Notes under the pieces: generated by a model | What the model saw: the letters and a program-made list of their open reading frames with translations, nothing else | Databases searched by the model: none | Told to the model about the DNA's origin: nothing | From: Candidatus Hydrogenedens sp. | Lineage (GTDB): Bacteria > Hydrogenedentota > Hydrogenedentia > Hydrogenedentales > Hydrogenedentaceae | Direction: 5' to 3' | Length of the DNA: 20,201 nucleotides | Assembly (NCBI GenBank): GCA_035378955.1 | Contig: DAOSUS010000052.1 | Span: 1 to 20,201, forward strand | Shown here: positions 7,587 through 15,233 of the stretch, piece after piece | Layout of the letters: the number at the start of each line of letters is the position of its first letter | Numbering within the stretch: the stretch's first letter is position 1 | Position numbers and translations under genes: made by a program

Positions 7587-10556
7587 TTAAAAAGGTAAGA
7601 ATATGTATCCAGAATAACCCAATATAATATATACGCCAAGATTACCAATCCTGAATTTTTGAGGATAATTCGGTATTGGATAAATATGACTCAAAGAAGG
7701 ATTTACTCCATAACCTAAATTCATTAGTAATACAGATGCCCCATCAATTGAAAGATAGGACTGATTCACAGTTGTTCCTAAAATATTTCTCCACACATTT
7801 CCAATTTCTGTTTTGCAAGGGTTAACAAACTTACCCTCTGTAGTAATATCTACCTTTTCGAGAACAAGACTGCTGTATCCTGTCAGCGTTAAAAGATAGG
7901 GTAAATCAATTCTTACATTTCCCCATGCAGTTGATAATTTGTAAGAATCAATTATTGTAACAGGTTTTCCATTTTTCCACTCAATACTATTAATCCATTG
8001 TTCGTAATCATAATAAGTACTTGTAGAAATATATTGCCAATCTTTTAAGAAAAGTATATCCCCTTGCTTATTGGAGGTTTGTAATATTCCCGGAACATTA
8101 ACAAATTTAGGTTCTTCTAAAGAGTTTAAATTAATTTCTCCCAAATAATAGGCTACAAGAGGATAAGAATTATTTTCTGAATCAACATTTTTTTGTAAAG
8201 TTAGAAACAGTTTTCCGGCGGCTTCTGAAAGGGAAACGATATTATTATATCCCAGTCCAACAGTATGGATATCTTCAGGGTTATTAAGATTTACAATTGC
8301 AAAACCATCATAAGGGGTAATTTGACTACCCATAGTATACTCATAAGAATTCCCCCAACCTCTTAAAACAAGATAATCCCCACAAACCATAGAAAGATTA
8401 TTATCGGTTGTAGGATACCACCAATAATAGGGAGCAATGGCTTTTTGAGAACCCGAAGACATAACATCTTTTGGAGAAACGGATTCTACATTATTAGTAA
8501 GTACCTCAGGTATTGGCATAGGCATGTAATCACACCCTCTGCACCATCCCCAATAAGAGTAATATGGAATTAAAGGAATTTTAATATCATTAAGTATCGA
8601 AGGAATAAAATTCTCATCTATTGTTACAAAGACCACCCTGTAATTAGATTCATAAGAAGGTTCTTGTGACCATTCATTTATAACAAGAACCAAAGAATTA
8701 CTGGATATTTTAATTGTATCCATTAACCAACCATTTGTTTTAATAGAAGCAGAACCGAAAATATTATTATCTTTTGTTACACGAATTTCTATATTTTTTT
8801 GTTCCGTTTGATTTGTTATTTCTGTAACCACACCACTTTCATTTAATTCAATAACATCAATCACATTTTCAGCAAGAAGAATATGATTGTTTGTTAAAGC
8901 GGGAGGATTTACTCCATCACATTGAATTTCATGAATATATTCTGAAGTAATAGCATAGAAGAGGTCGTTATATTGGATTGTCCGTGATACCTGTCCTTTC
9001 ATATCTACAGAACCGAGGGGTTTAAGTTGCTGATTCTCCATGTTTAAAGAAATAAATTGTAATTGTTCTTTATATTCATACCCATTCCATCCACTAAATG
9101 GAACGACAATGATATTCCCTAAAATTGCGAATGACTTGACATCACTAAAAGCAGAGGACCATGTCCAGCCTTCTCCTAAGGAGACAACAGATTTCTCTTG
9201 GGGATTGCTCGGGTCAGATACATCAAACCAACTTACCTTGACACGTCGTTGATTTTCTGTGTCATCAATCCCTAAAGCAATTAATTGATTATTTCCAATA
9301 GGCTCAATATGGACAGACCATCCTGGCACTTTTAATTGCCCTTTGACCTGAGGTTTTGAAGGGTCTGTTAAGTCAAGAACAAATAACGGGTCTATTGTTA
9401 AATAGGTAACTAAATAGGCTAATTTTTCGGCAAATCGTGTTGCATAAAGTGTCTCTCCTTGAGCATCAGGGATTGTTATTTGAGAAATTTGCGGGAATCC
9501 TTGAGAAGGATTTGAAACATCAAAAATTGTTAGGTAAGTATGTCGTTCAGGCCACCATGTGTTCGAAACTACCCGTAATTTTCCATCCCATTCATCTAAC
9601 TTAAAACGGTCTGCTACATAACCGGGAATAGTTCCTATATTAAATGATTTAATTTCCCCGTATGGATTTGTTATATCTACATAAGTTATTTGTGTAGTAT
9701 TGTTATTCCAATCGGATGCACATACATATATAGAAGAAGTTGAAGCTTGGATAACAGTCCCATAACCCGGAAATTCAATCTGGTCAGTTATTGTAGGATT
9801 TTCCTCTTGTTTTATATTGACACTGGTTATCCAGCTTTTGCTACCCGAATCTTTTGTCCATGTGCCACTTGAAGAAACAGTCCCTCCCTCTGTGGTATTT
9901 TCAATATATGAGTATTGGTAATCGGATGTTACAGCATATAAAACATCTCCGAGCATTCGACTATCAATAAAATCTCCAGGTAATGTTATTGCTGATATTA
10001 TTCGGGGTTCCTCTATATTGCCAATGTCAACGATATATAACTGTGACCCTGTAGTCTTTTTTAATACCCCATCTTCGATAGTATGTGTAATTGTGTAGCC
10101 AATCAAAACATAGGCTCTATCATCAACTACATATAAATCTCGTGGATAACCGTAAATAGGGATATTAGAAATAACTGACTTACTGTCCAAATTTACCAGT
10201 GTTAACCCTCGATATTGGTTTAATACAAAAAGGAGATTGTTTACCCTCCGATATACATCCGGTTCAACCAACTCCCTTTTATTTTCCTCACCCCCTTCTT
10301 CATTTCCTTCAGATACATCCGTTGTAGGAGCAGGACCATATTCTCCATTTCGGTTATTTACGACCCCGGCACTTGTGAATTTTACTTCCCCTTCAGAAAT
10401 GCCTTCCTTTTCTCCTTCTTCTGAATTACCTTCAATATATTGACTATTGCCCGATTCCGAAGGAATATTAGAAGGATTTTTAGGGCATGAAAAAGAGGAG
10501 ATAATTAATAGTATGATTGGTATTACAATGATTATTTTTTGAATAGGGTGTTTCAT
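7587..10556 (-). CDS. Beta-propeller lipoprotein (secreted WD40-like family)
   Basis: 989 residues. Residues 1-24 form a signal peptide ending SSFSC, a plausible though non-ideal lipobox with C24. A Glu/Gly/Ser-rich linker follows (about 28-95), then a long beta-rich region. The opening VEPDVYRRVNNLLFVLNQYRG and repeated units such as LYIVDIGNIEEPRIIS and LFVLDLTDPSKPQVKGQL match the style of secreted proteins with a C-terminal beta-propeller domain distantly related to WD40 repeats. These units describe blades built around values, gains and D-P turns. Calcium or ligand binding cannot be judged here. AAAGGA about eight bases before the ATG supports the start. The protein should be membrane-anchored and face the periplasm or cell surface. 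The LITAF-like gene follows it. No enzymatic motif is evident. Confidence 0.82.
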   Translation of the reverse strand: MKHPIQKIIIVIPIILLIISSFSCPKNPSNIPSESGNSQYIEGNSEEGEKEGISEGEVKFTSAGVVNNRNGEYGPAPTTDVSEGNEEGGEENKRELVEPDVYRRVNNLLFVLNQYRGLTLVNLDSKSVISNIPIYGYPRDLYVVDDRAYVLIGYTITHTIEDGVLKKTTGSQLYIVDIGNIEEPRIISAITLPGDFIDSRMLGDVLYAVTSDYQYSYIENTTEGGTVSSSGTWTKDSGSKSWITSVNIKQEENPTITDQIEFPGYGTVIQASTSSIYVCASDWNNNTTQITYVDITNPYGEIKSFNIGTIPGYVADRFKLDEWDGKLRVVSNTWWPERHTYLTIFDVSNPSQGFPQISQITIPDAQGETLYATRFAEKLAYLVTYLTIDPLFVLDLTDPSKPQVKGQLKVPGWSVHIEPIGNNQLIALGIDDTENQRRVKVSWFDVSDPSNPQEKSVVSLGEGWTWSSAFSDVKSFAILGNIIVVPFSGWNGYEYKEQLQFISLNMENQQLKPLGSVDMKGQVSRTIQYNDLFYAITSEYIHEIQCDGVNPPALTNNHILLAENVIDVIELNESGVVTEITNQTEQKNIEIRVTKDNNIFGSASIKTNGWLMDTIKISSNSLVLVINEWSQEPSYESNYRVVFVTIDENFIPSILNDIKIPLIPYYSYWGWCRGCDYMPMPIPEVLTNNVESVSPKDVMSSGSQKAIAPYYWWYPTTDNNLSMVCGDYLVLRGWGNSYEYTMGSQITPYDGFAIVNLNNPEDIHTVGLGYNNIVSLSEAAGKLFLTLQKNVDSENNSYPLVAYYLGEINLNSLEEPKFVNVPGILQTSNKQGDILFLKDWQYISTSTYYDYEQWINSIEWKNGKPVTIIDSYKLSTAWGNVRIDLPYLLTLTGYSSLVLEKVDITTEGKFVNPCKTEIGNVWRNILGTTVNQSYLSIDGASVLLMNLGYGVNPSLSHIYPIPNYPQKFRIGNLGVYIILGYSGYIFLPF

Positions 10557-10592
10557 AGATCATTTCCTTTTAGAAATATATTCCTTTAATAT

Positions 10593-10624
10593 ATTATACT
10601 AATAACCTTGTGTAATGTGTCCAA
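10593..10624 (-). promoter_or_regulatory. Possible promoter of the beta-propeller lipoprotein gene
   Basis: On the minus strand TATAAT (10593-10598) lies about 37 bases before the ATG. TTGGAC (10619-10624) is the best -35, but the spacing is 20 bases, so only the -10 is reasonable. Confidence 0.3.
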
Positions 10625-10635
10625 TATTTTTTGGA
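10620..10635. repeat. Inverted repeat TCCAA-N6-TTGGA in the divergent gap
   Basis: Perfect 5-base arms around TATTTT. It overlaps the weak -35 of the leftward gene and an AT-rich stretch that could hold the rightward promoter (GATAAT at 10634-10639), so it could serve as a shared operator. Short arms in AT-rich DNA can arise by chance. Confidence 0.3.
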
Positions 10636-10688
10636 TAATTACATTTATGTTAAATTTCAAAAAAAATTGAATTTCAAATAAAACAAAA

Positions 10689-10699
10689 ATCCATTGGAT
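10689..10699. repeat. 11-base palindrome ATCCA-T-TGGAT before the oxidoreductase gene
   Basis: A perfect palindrome immediately before the AAGGAG ribosome binding site. Its TTGGATAA half (10694-10701) repeats the same eight bases at 10632-10639. It may mark a regulatory protein site or be coincidence. Confidence 0.3.
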
Positions 10700-10705
10700 A
10701 AGGAG
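10700..10705 (+). promoter_or_regulatory. Ribosome binding site AAGGAG that fixes the oxidoreductase start
   Basis: A strong AAGGAG ends nine bases before the ATG at 10715. A longer reading frame beginning with TTG at 10694 would place this site inside the coding sequence and has no site of its own, so the ATG is the start. Confidence 0.75.
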
Positions 10706-10714
10706 TCCTTAAAT

Positions 10715-12115
10715 ATGCAAGAGAAACAAAATAAAGAAGTGAGCCGTCGAAGTTTTATCGAAAAAACGGCAAAAATTACAGCAGGACTTGCAGTAGGTTC
10801 CGCACTAACGCGGAGTTCACAGGCACAAGTTTATAAATCAATCCTTCCTTCCAGAATATTAGGTGCTAATGAAAAAATTAGAACAGGACATATTGGCACC
10901 GGCGGAATGGGACGGTCTAATCTTGGTTTTGTATTAAAAAGAGATGATATTCAACCGATTGCTCTTTGTGATTTGTATCGTAAAAATCTCGAACGTGGAG
11001 CCCAGATGGTTAAACAAAAATATTCTGATTTTACCTTGCACCATGATTTCCGTGAAATTATAGATAATAAAGATGTAGATGCCGTTGTGATTGCAACTCC
11101 TGACCATTGGCATTGTCTATGTGTCTTATATGCCGCAGACGCTAAAAAACATATTTATTGTGAAAAACCCCTTTCGACGACAATCGCCGAAGGACGAAAG
11201 ATGGTTGAAGCCGTGCGTCGTAATAAGGTTATTTTCCAGGGTGGAACAATGCAAAGAAGTGGACAACATTTCCAGGAAGCCGTCGAATTAGTTAAGAGTG
11301 GTTATATCGGTAAAGTTGCTCATGTAGAAACTTTTAATCATGAAGATAAACCTATTGAAGGTATTGGATTAGGGGATAATGACCAGGCGAAATGGGAAAA
11401 AGAAGGATTGGATTGGGATTTCCATCAAGGTTGGGTAGAACATCGTCCCTTTAATACCAATCGGTGGATTTATCATTTCCGCTGGTTCCTTGATTACTCC
11501 GGAGGAAAAATTACAGATTGGGGTGCACACCTTATTGATATAGCCCTTTGGGGAATGGGTGAGGAGAAACAGCCCAAATCTGTAACAGCTGTTGGAGGAA
11601 AATTTGTCCTTACAGATAATAGAACAACCCCAGATACCCTTGAAGCAGTTTGGGAATTTGATGATTACATATTAACCTTTACCAATAGAGTTTATAATAT
11701 GTATCTACCTAAAGGATATTCGGACCATGGAATCCTGTTCCATGGAACATTAGGAACGCTTCGTGTAGACCGTGGTGGATATGAAGTATTTCCGGTACCT
11801 AATAATGGAGACGGTTGCGAGCCCAAGAAGTCAGGTCCTTCTCAATTAAATGAACCGCACTGGCAAAACTTCGTAGATTCTATCCGTGAAAATAAAGACC
11901 CAATCGTTACTGTGGAAACGCTTCACAATACAACCCGTGTATGCCACATGGGCACATGTGCTTATGTAGCGGGTGCAAGATTATCATGGGACCCCGCTAA
12001 TGAGCGGTTTATTGGTGATGACGAAGCAACCAAGAAAGGTAATGCATGGGCATATCGTCCCTATCTAAATGGATGGAGTTTAGAACCTCCTTACGACCGC
12101 AAACAAAAAGGATAA
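10715..12115 (+). CDS. Tat-exported Gfo/Idh/MocA-family oxidoreductase
   Basis: 466 residues. A twin-arginine signal opens it (SRRSF at 10-14, followed by a weakly hydrophobic stretch to about 38), so the folded enzyme with cofactor is exported. The Rossmann fold starts at KIRTGHIGTGGMG (glycine motif 61-66). The EKP motif, which carries the family's conserved lysine, is at 150-152. DWGAHLID (268-275) supplies the His seen in the substrate site of many members. The family oxidises or reduces sugars and related compounds with NAD(P); the substrate here is unknown. Versions with Tat signals are frequent in planctomycete-like bacteria. It stands alone on the plus strand and ends at a strong terminator. 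The start is chosen by the AAGGAG site. Confidence 0.9.
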   Translation: MQEKQNKEVSRRSFIEKTAKITAGLAVGSALTRSSQAQVYKSILPSRILGANEKIRTGHIGTGGMGRSNLGFVLKRDDIQPIALCDLYRKNLERGAQMVKQKYSDFTLHHDFREIIDNKDVDAVVIATPDHWHCLCVLYAADAKKHIYCEKPLSTTIAEGRKMVEAVRRNKVIFQGGTMQRSGQHFQEAVELVKSGYIGKVAHVETFNHEDKPIEGIGLGDNDQAKWEKEGLDWDFHQGWVEHRPFNTNRWIYHFRWFLDYSGGKITDWGAHLIDIALWGMGEEKQPKSVTAVGGKFVLTDNRTTPDTLEAVWEFDDYILTFTNRVYNMYLPKGYSDHGILFHGTLGTLRVDRGGYEVFPVPNNGDGCEPKKSGPSQLNEPHWQNFVDSIRENKDPIVTVETLHNTTRVCHMGTCAYVAGARLSWDPANERFIGDDEATKKGNAWAYRPYLNGWSLEPPYDRKQKG

Positions 12116-12133
12116 AATATAAACAACCTATTT

Positions 12134-12175
12134 ATAAAAGAGCCTATTATTCAAACGAATAATAGGCTCTTTTAT
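12134..12175. terminator. Bidirectional rho-independent terminator
   Basis: A perfect 19-base stem (12134-12152 with 12157-12175) with loop AAAC. The core is AGAGCCTATTATTC, flanked by A on the left and T on the right, giving a U-tract in either direction. It lies between the convergent oxidoreductase and pyrC genes and can end both transcripts. Confidence 0.93.
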
Positions 12176-12190
12176 TTTTATTTTAGGAAA

Positions 12191-13525
12191 TTAAATTAAA
12201 AATCTATCACATAAAAAAGTTGGAGAGATGGATAACCCCTCAGGTAATAGTATATCTTTATCTGCGTATAATACCTTACCACAACATAAAGTGCATTTCA
12301 CTTTACCGCATAATTTTGTTCCAATAAACGGTGAATTGGAACTTTTGGAAAAAAAGTAATCTTCTGTAACGACCCATTCCTCTTCAAGATTAAAAATCGT
12401 AATATCCGCTGGGACACCTATCCCTAATGTCCCTGCATTAATCTTAATAATGTTGGCGGGATTTTTTGTTAAAAGTTGAATTGCTTTTTCAATACTAAGA
12501 TAACCGGGATTAACCAATCCTTTAATTACACATCCTAATAATGTTTCTAATCCAACAATACCAAAAGGTGCTTCTTGAAAGGGGACATTTTTTTCAGTTC
12601 GCGTATGGGGGGCGTGGTCTGTCGCTATACAGTCAATAGTTCCATCTTGGAGCCCTTCAATTATTGCTTGAATATCCTCCTTCTCGCGTAATGGTGGATT
12701 TATTTTCATATTCGAATTATAATTTTCAATTTGACTGTCTGTCAGCATCCAATAATGGGGACAGGTCTCTGCGGTAACAAATATTCCTTCTCTTTTTGCC
12801 TGTCGGATAATTTCTACGCCCCGTTTTGTAGTTACATGCTGAATATGAATAGGAGCATTCGCCAATTTAGCAAGTCGGATATTCCGTTCAATTCGGGTTT
12901 CCTCTGCTTCACGAGGGATACCGGGTATTCCCAAGAGTGCCGACGCGATTCCTTCATTCATAGCCCCTCCCTCACTTAAGGCTTCATCTTCACAATGAGC
13001 AAGATAGGGGATACCCACCATCCCTGCATATTCCAGGACATGGCGTAATACCGCTGAAGATTCTATATCATTGCCATCATCGGTTACTGCAACCGCACCG
13101 GATTGAAGCAAATCCGCCATTTCTGTTAATTCTTTACCTTCCCTCCCTTTTGTGGCACAAGCCGCAGGGTATATATGAATTCCATCTAAATCCTGAGCTC
13201 GTCTTACTACTAACTCTACCATTCCTGCATTGTCAATCGGGGGCATTGTATTGGGCATTGTAACAACTGAGGTTACACCTCCATGAGCCGATGCTCTTGC
13301 TCCGGAAGCAATGGTTTCTTTCGACTCAAAACCGGGTTCCCGAAAATGAACATGAATATCTACAAAACCCGGTGTAACTACCATACCCTCTGCATCAATA
13401 GAAACATCTCCATCTAAGTTAACCCCAACTGAAGAAATAACCCCATTTTCTATTCCAATATCGGACTTACCTGAAAAGCCAGATGATGGTTCTATTACCC
13501 AACCGTTCTTTATGACTATTTTCAT
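12191..13525 (-). CDS. pyrC: Dihydroorotase
   Basis: 444 residues, slightly longer than usual for class I dihydroorotases. The enzyme closes carbamoyl aspartate to dihydroorotate, the third step of pyrimidine synthesis. Metal and substrate residues are in place: HVHFREPG (H58, H60, R62), PNT (N92), TDDG (D149/D150, where this class uses Asp as a bridging ligand), H177, H230 and D303 in ATDHAPH. The C-terminal region has an unusual Cys group (C406, C411, C414, C415, C439) where family members generally read through a simple GKV...GKVVY beta segment, plus about 20 extra residues. The ATG lies three bases after the stop of the PyrR-PyrB gene, with GGGAG inside the end of that gene, so translation is probably coupled. 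Confidence 0.95.
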   Translation of the reverse strand: MKIVIKNGWVIEPSSGFSGKSDIGIENGVISSVGVNLDGDVSIDAEGMVVTPGFVDIHVHFREPGFESKETIASGARASAHGGVTSVVTMPNTMPPIDNAGMVELVVRRAQDLDGIHIYPAACATKGREGKELTEMADLLQSGAVAVTDDGNDIESSAVLRHVLEYAGMVGIPYLAHCEDEALSEGGAMNEGIASALLGIPGIPREAEETRIERNIRLAKLANAPIHIQHVTTKRGVEIIRQAKREGIFVTAETCPHYWMLTDSQIENYNSNMKINPPLREKEDIQAIIEGLQDGTIDCIATDHAPHTRTEKNVPFQEAPFGIVGLETLLGCVIKGLVNPGYLSIEKAIQLLTKNPANIIKINAGTLGIGVPADITIFNLEEEWVVTEDYFFSKSSNSPFIGTKLCGKVKCTLCCGKVLYADKDILLPEGLSISPTFLCDRFLI

Positions 13526-13528
13526 AAC

Positions 13529-15136
13529 CTATACTCCCGTTTGATTGTATTGACTATTGGCTAATAAATGCATAACCGCCATACGGACAGCAACACCATG
13601 ACTGACCTGTTGTAGTATTCGACTTCTTGGACTATCTGCAATTTCTGTTGCTAATTCTATATCCCGATTAATGGGGCCCGGATGCATTACGATGGCATGT
13701 TCAGGTGCATACCGAATTGTATCGCGGTCTATACGATACAAACGGACATATTCCCGAATACTCGGGAATAATCCTTTCGTTTGTCTTTCCATCTGAATTC
13801 GTAAGGAATAAATAATATCCGCATCCAAAAGAGCCTCTTTTAAGTGTGTTGTTACCCTTACTCCTAACTTTTCAAAGGATTTTGGTAATAAGGTCTGAGG
13901 ACCACAGAGAGTAATTTGGGCTCCTAATTTTAATAATGCCCAGATATTACTTCTTGCTACTCGACTATGAGTTATATCACCAATAATAGAAACTTTAGCC
14001 CCTTCCAGGCCTATTTCCATATCCTTTTTATAATCGCGATAAAATTGTCTCATCGTAAATACATCTAACAGCCCTTGAGTAGGATGCTCATGTTGTCCAT
14101 CTCCCGCATTAATCACATGTGAAGGATGACTATCTGCTAAAAGCTTTGGAACACCCGAACATCGGTGTCTTACCACAAGAATATCTGTTTTCATTGCTTC
14201 AATGTTATACAAGGTATCGTGAAGTGTTTCCCCTTTTTTTTCACTGGAGCTTGATGCTGAAATGGAAAGGGTATCTGCACTTAATCTTTTTGCGGCTAAG
14301 TCAAAAGAGGCGAAAGTCCTTGTGCTCGGTTCATGAAACCAATGAACAACCACTCTCCCTTGTAGTAAAGGCACTTTCTTTATACCTGTGCTTCGTGCCA
14401 TTACTTCAAGAAAAGAAGGAACCATGTCTAATATAGAGACAAGTTCTTCTTTAGATAAAAATTGCAGACCTAATAAATCCTTGTGCTTCCATATTTTCAA
14501 TGCAGGGTGGTCTGCACTAAATACCTGTTCCTTGGCGGGAACATCCTGTAAGGTTGTTTCTACCTTACTTTTTTGTTCCTCGATGATTACCATATCCTTT
14601 CCATCTGTTTCTTTGAGCAAAACAGATATCCATAAATTTTGGGGTATGGATTCAAGAGTGGGTTTCCAGGCACAGTAGGATGGCTGAATGGGTATTTCTC
14701 TCCCCCCACGGTCAATCAAACATGCCAGCAGTACTTTTTTCGGTCTACCATAATACATGATTTCATCCATCGCCGCTCGTATAGTTCTACCTGCAGCCAG
14801 CACATCATCTACAAGGATAATTGTCCTTTGATTAATATCAAAAGAAAAATGAGTTGTGCCGTGCGATTGAACAAACCCCCGACCGATTCGCAAGTCATCT
14901 CTAAAAAGGGTTGTTGAAACAGCACCTACAGGTGGGAGTATTTTGCAAATTTTGAAAATTTCTTCTGCAATTCGTTTTGCCAGAGGGTAACCTCTACGCA
15001 ATATACCGATGAAAGCCAATTCCTGAACATCATTATCATTAATAATTTGCTGGGCTAAATGATGAATTAAATCCTTCATGATTTGTTCATTAAATAAAAT
15101 TGTGCCTGCCTTTATATCTGTAGAATCACTCGCCAT
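13529..15136 (-). CDS. pyrR-pyrB: Fused PyrR regulator/uracil phosphoribosyltransferase and aspartate carbamoyltransferase
   Basis: 535 residues. Residues 1-188 are PyrR: GILRRGYPLAKRI near 44, the PRPP loop VDDVLAAGRT at 109-118 and the DRGGREIPIQPSYC segment. A linker of about 25 residues follows, then a full aspartate carbamoyltransferase (about 214-535): STRT at 271-274, SEKKGET (carbamoyl-phosphate Lys, about 301), HPTQG (H351, Q354), HSRVARSN, SLRIQMER and HPGPINR. All key catalytic motifs are present, so the enzyme should make carbamoyl aspartate. PyrR in Bacillus binds pyr leader RNA and also has weak uracil phosphoribosyltransferase activity; whether either survives here is unknown. 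No ATG or ribosome binding site occurs at the PyrB boundary. AAGGTG favours the start at 15136 over one 19 codons earlier. pyrC follows after three bases. Confidence 0.93.
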   Translation of the reverse strand: MASDSTDIKAGTILFNEQIMKDLIHHLAQQIINDNDVQELAFIGILRRGYPLAKRIAEEIFKICKILPPVGAVSTTLFRDDLRIGRGFVQSHGTTHFSFDINQRTIILVDDVLAAGRTIRAAMDEIMYYGRPKKVLLACLIDRGGREIPIQPSYCAWKPTLESIPQNLWISVLLKETDGKDMVIIEEQKSKVETTLQDVPAKEQVFSADHPALKIWKHKDLLGLQFLSKEELVSILDMVPSFLEVMARSTGIKKVPLLQGRVVVHWFHEPSTRTFASFDLAAKRLSADTLSISASSSSEKKGETLHDTLYNIEAMKTDILVVRHRCSGVPKLLADSHPSHVINAGDGQHEHPTQGLLDVFTMRQFYRDYKKDMEIGLEGAKVSIIGDITHSRVARSNIWALLKLGAQITLCGPQTLLPKSFEKLGVRVTTHLKEALLDADIIYSLRIQMERQTKGLFPSIREYVRLYRIDRDTIRYAPEHAIVMHPGPINRDIELATEIADSPRSRILQQVSHGVAVRMAVMHLLANSQYNQTGV

Positions 15137-15140
15137 GTTT

Positions 15141-15148
15141 ATCACCTT
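15141..15148 (-). promoter_or_regulatory. Ribosome binding site that fixes the PyrR-PyrB start
   Basis: On the minus strand AAGGTGAT precedes the ATG at 15136 by a normal distance. A longer frame beginning at 15193 has no such site and adds 19 residues unlike PyrR. Confidence 0.7.
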
Positions 15149-15169
15149 TTTTATATCCTGGTATAAAAA
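15148..15169 (-). promoter_or_regulatory. Leader hairpin touching the PyrR-PyrB ribosome binding site
   Basis: TTTTTATA (15162-15169 read leftwards) and TATAAAAA (15148-15155) form a perfect 8-base inverted repeat with loop CCAGGA, sharing its last base with the ribosome binding site. It is all A-U, so weak alone. It does not match the Bacillus PyrR binding-loop consensus that I recall, but its position could let a bound protein control translation. Confidence 0.35.
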
Positions 15170-15193
15170 TATGCATTTGATAAATTGTATCAA
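15166..15193 (-). promoter_or_regulatory. Possible internal promoter and 17-base palindrome upstream of PyrR-PyrB
   Basis: TTGATA-N5-TATCAA (15177-15193) is a perfect palindrome with 6-base arms. Its right-hand arm doubles as a good -35 on the minus strand (TTGATA, 15188-15193), followed after 16 bases by TATTTT (15166-15171), a fair -10. The 97-base gap here (15137-15233) is the only long one in the four-gene cluster, which fits an internal, regulated promoter. Confidence 0.35.
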
Positions 15194-15233
15194 TGAGGGG
15201 TTCTTACTTCAAAATAAAATATAGCAAAAAAAA

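Noticed and set aside
14388..14678. Separate pyrB starting inside the fusion, or an antisense gene here
   Set aside because: No ATG occurs between the PyrR end and the PyrB core, a TTG nearby lacks a ribosome binding site, and the opposite-strand frames are shadows of the fused gene.
15148..15169. Bacillus-type PyrR binding loop and attenuator
   Set aside because: The loop sequence does not match the conserved PyrR loop as I know it, and no following terminator with a U-tract is present.
15137..15193. A 19-residue N-terminal extension of PyrR-PyrB
   Set aside because: It has no ribosome binding site, contains the palindrome and hairpin, and is unlike PyrR starts; AAGGTGAT before 15136 decides.
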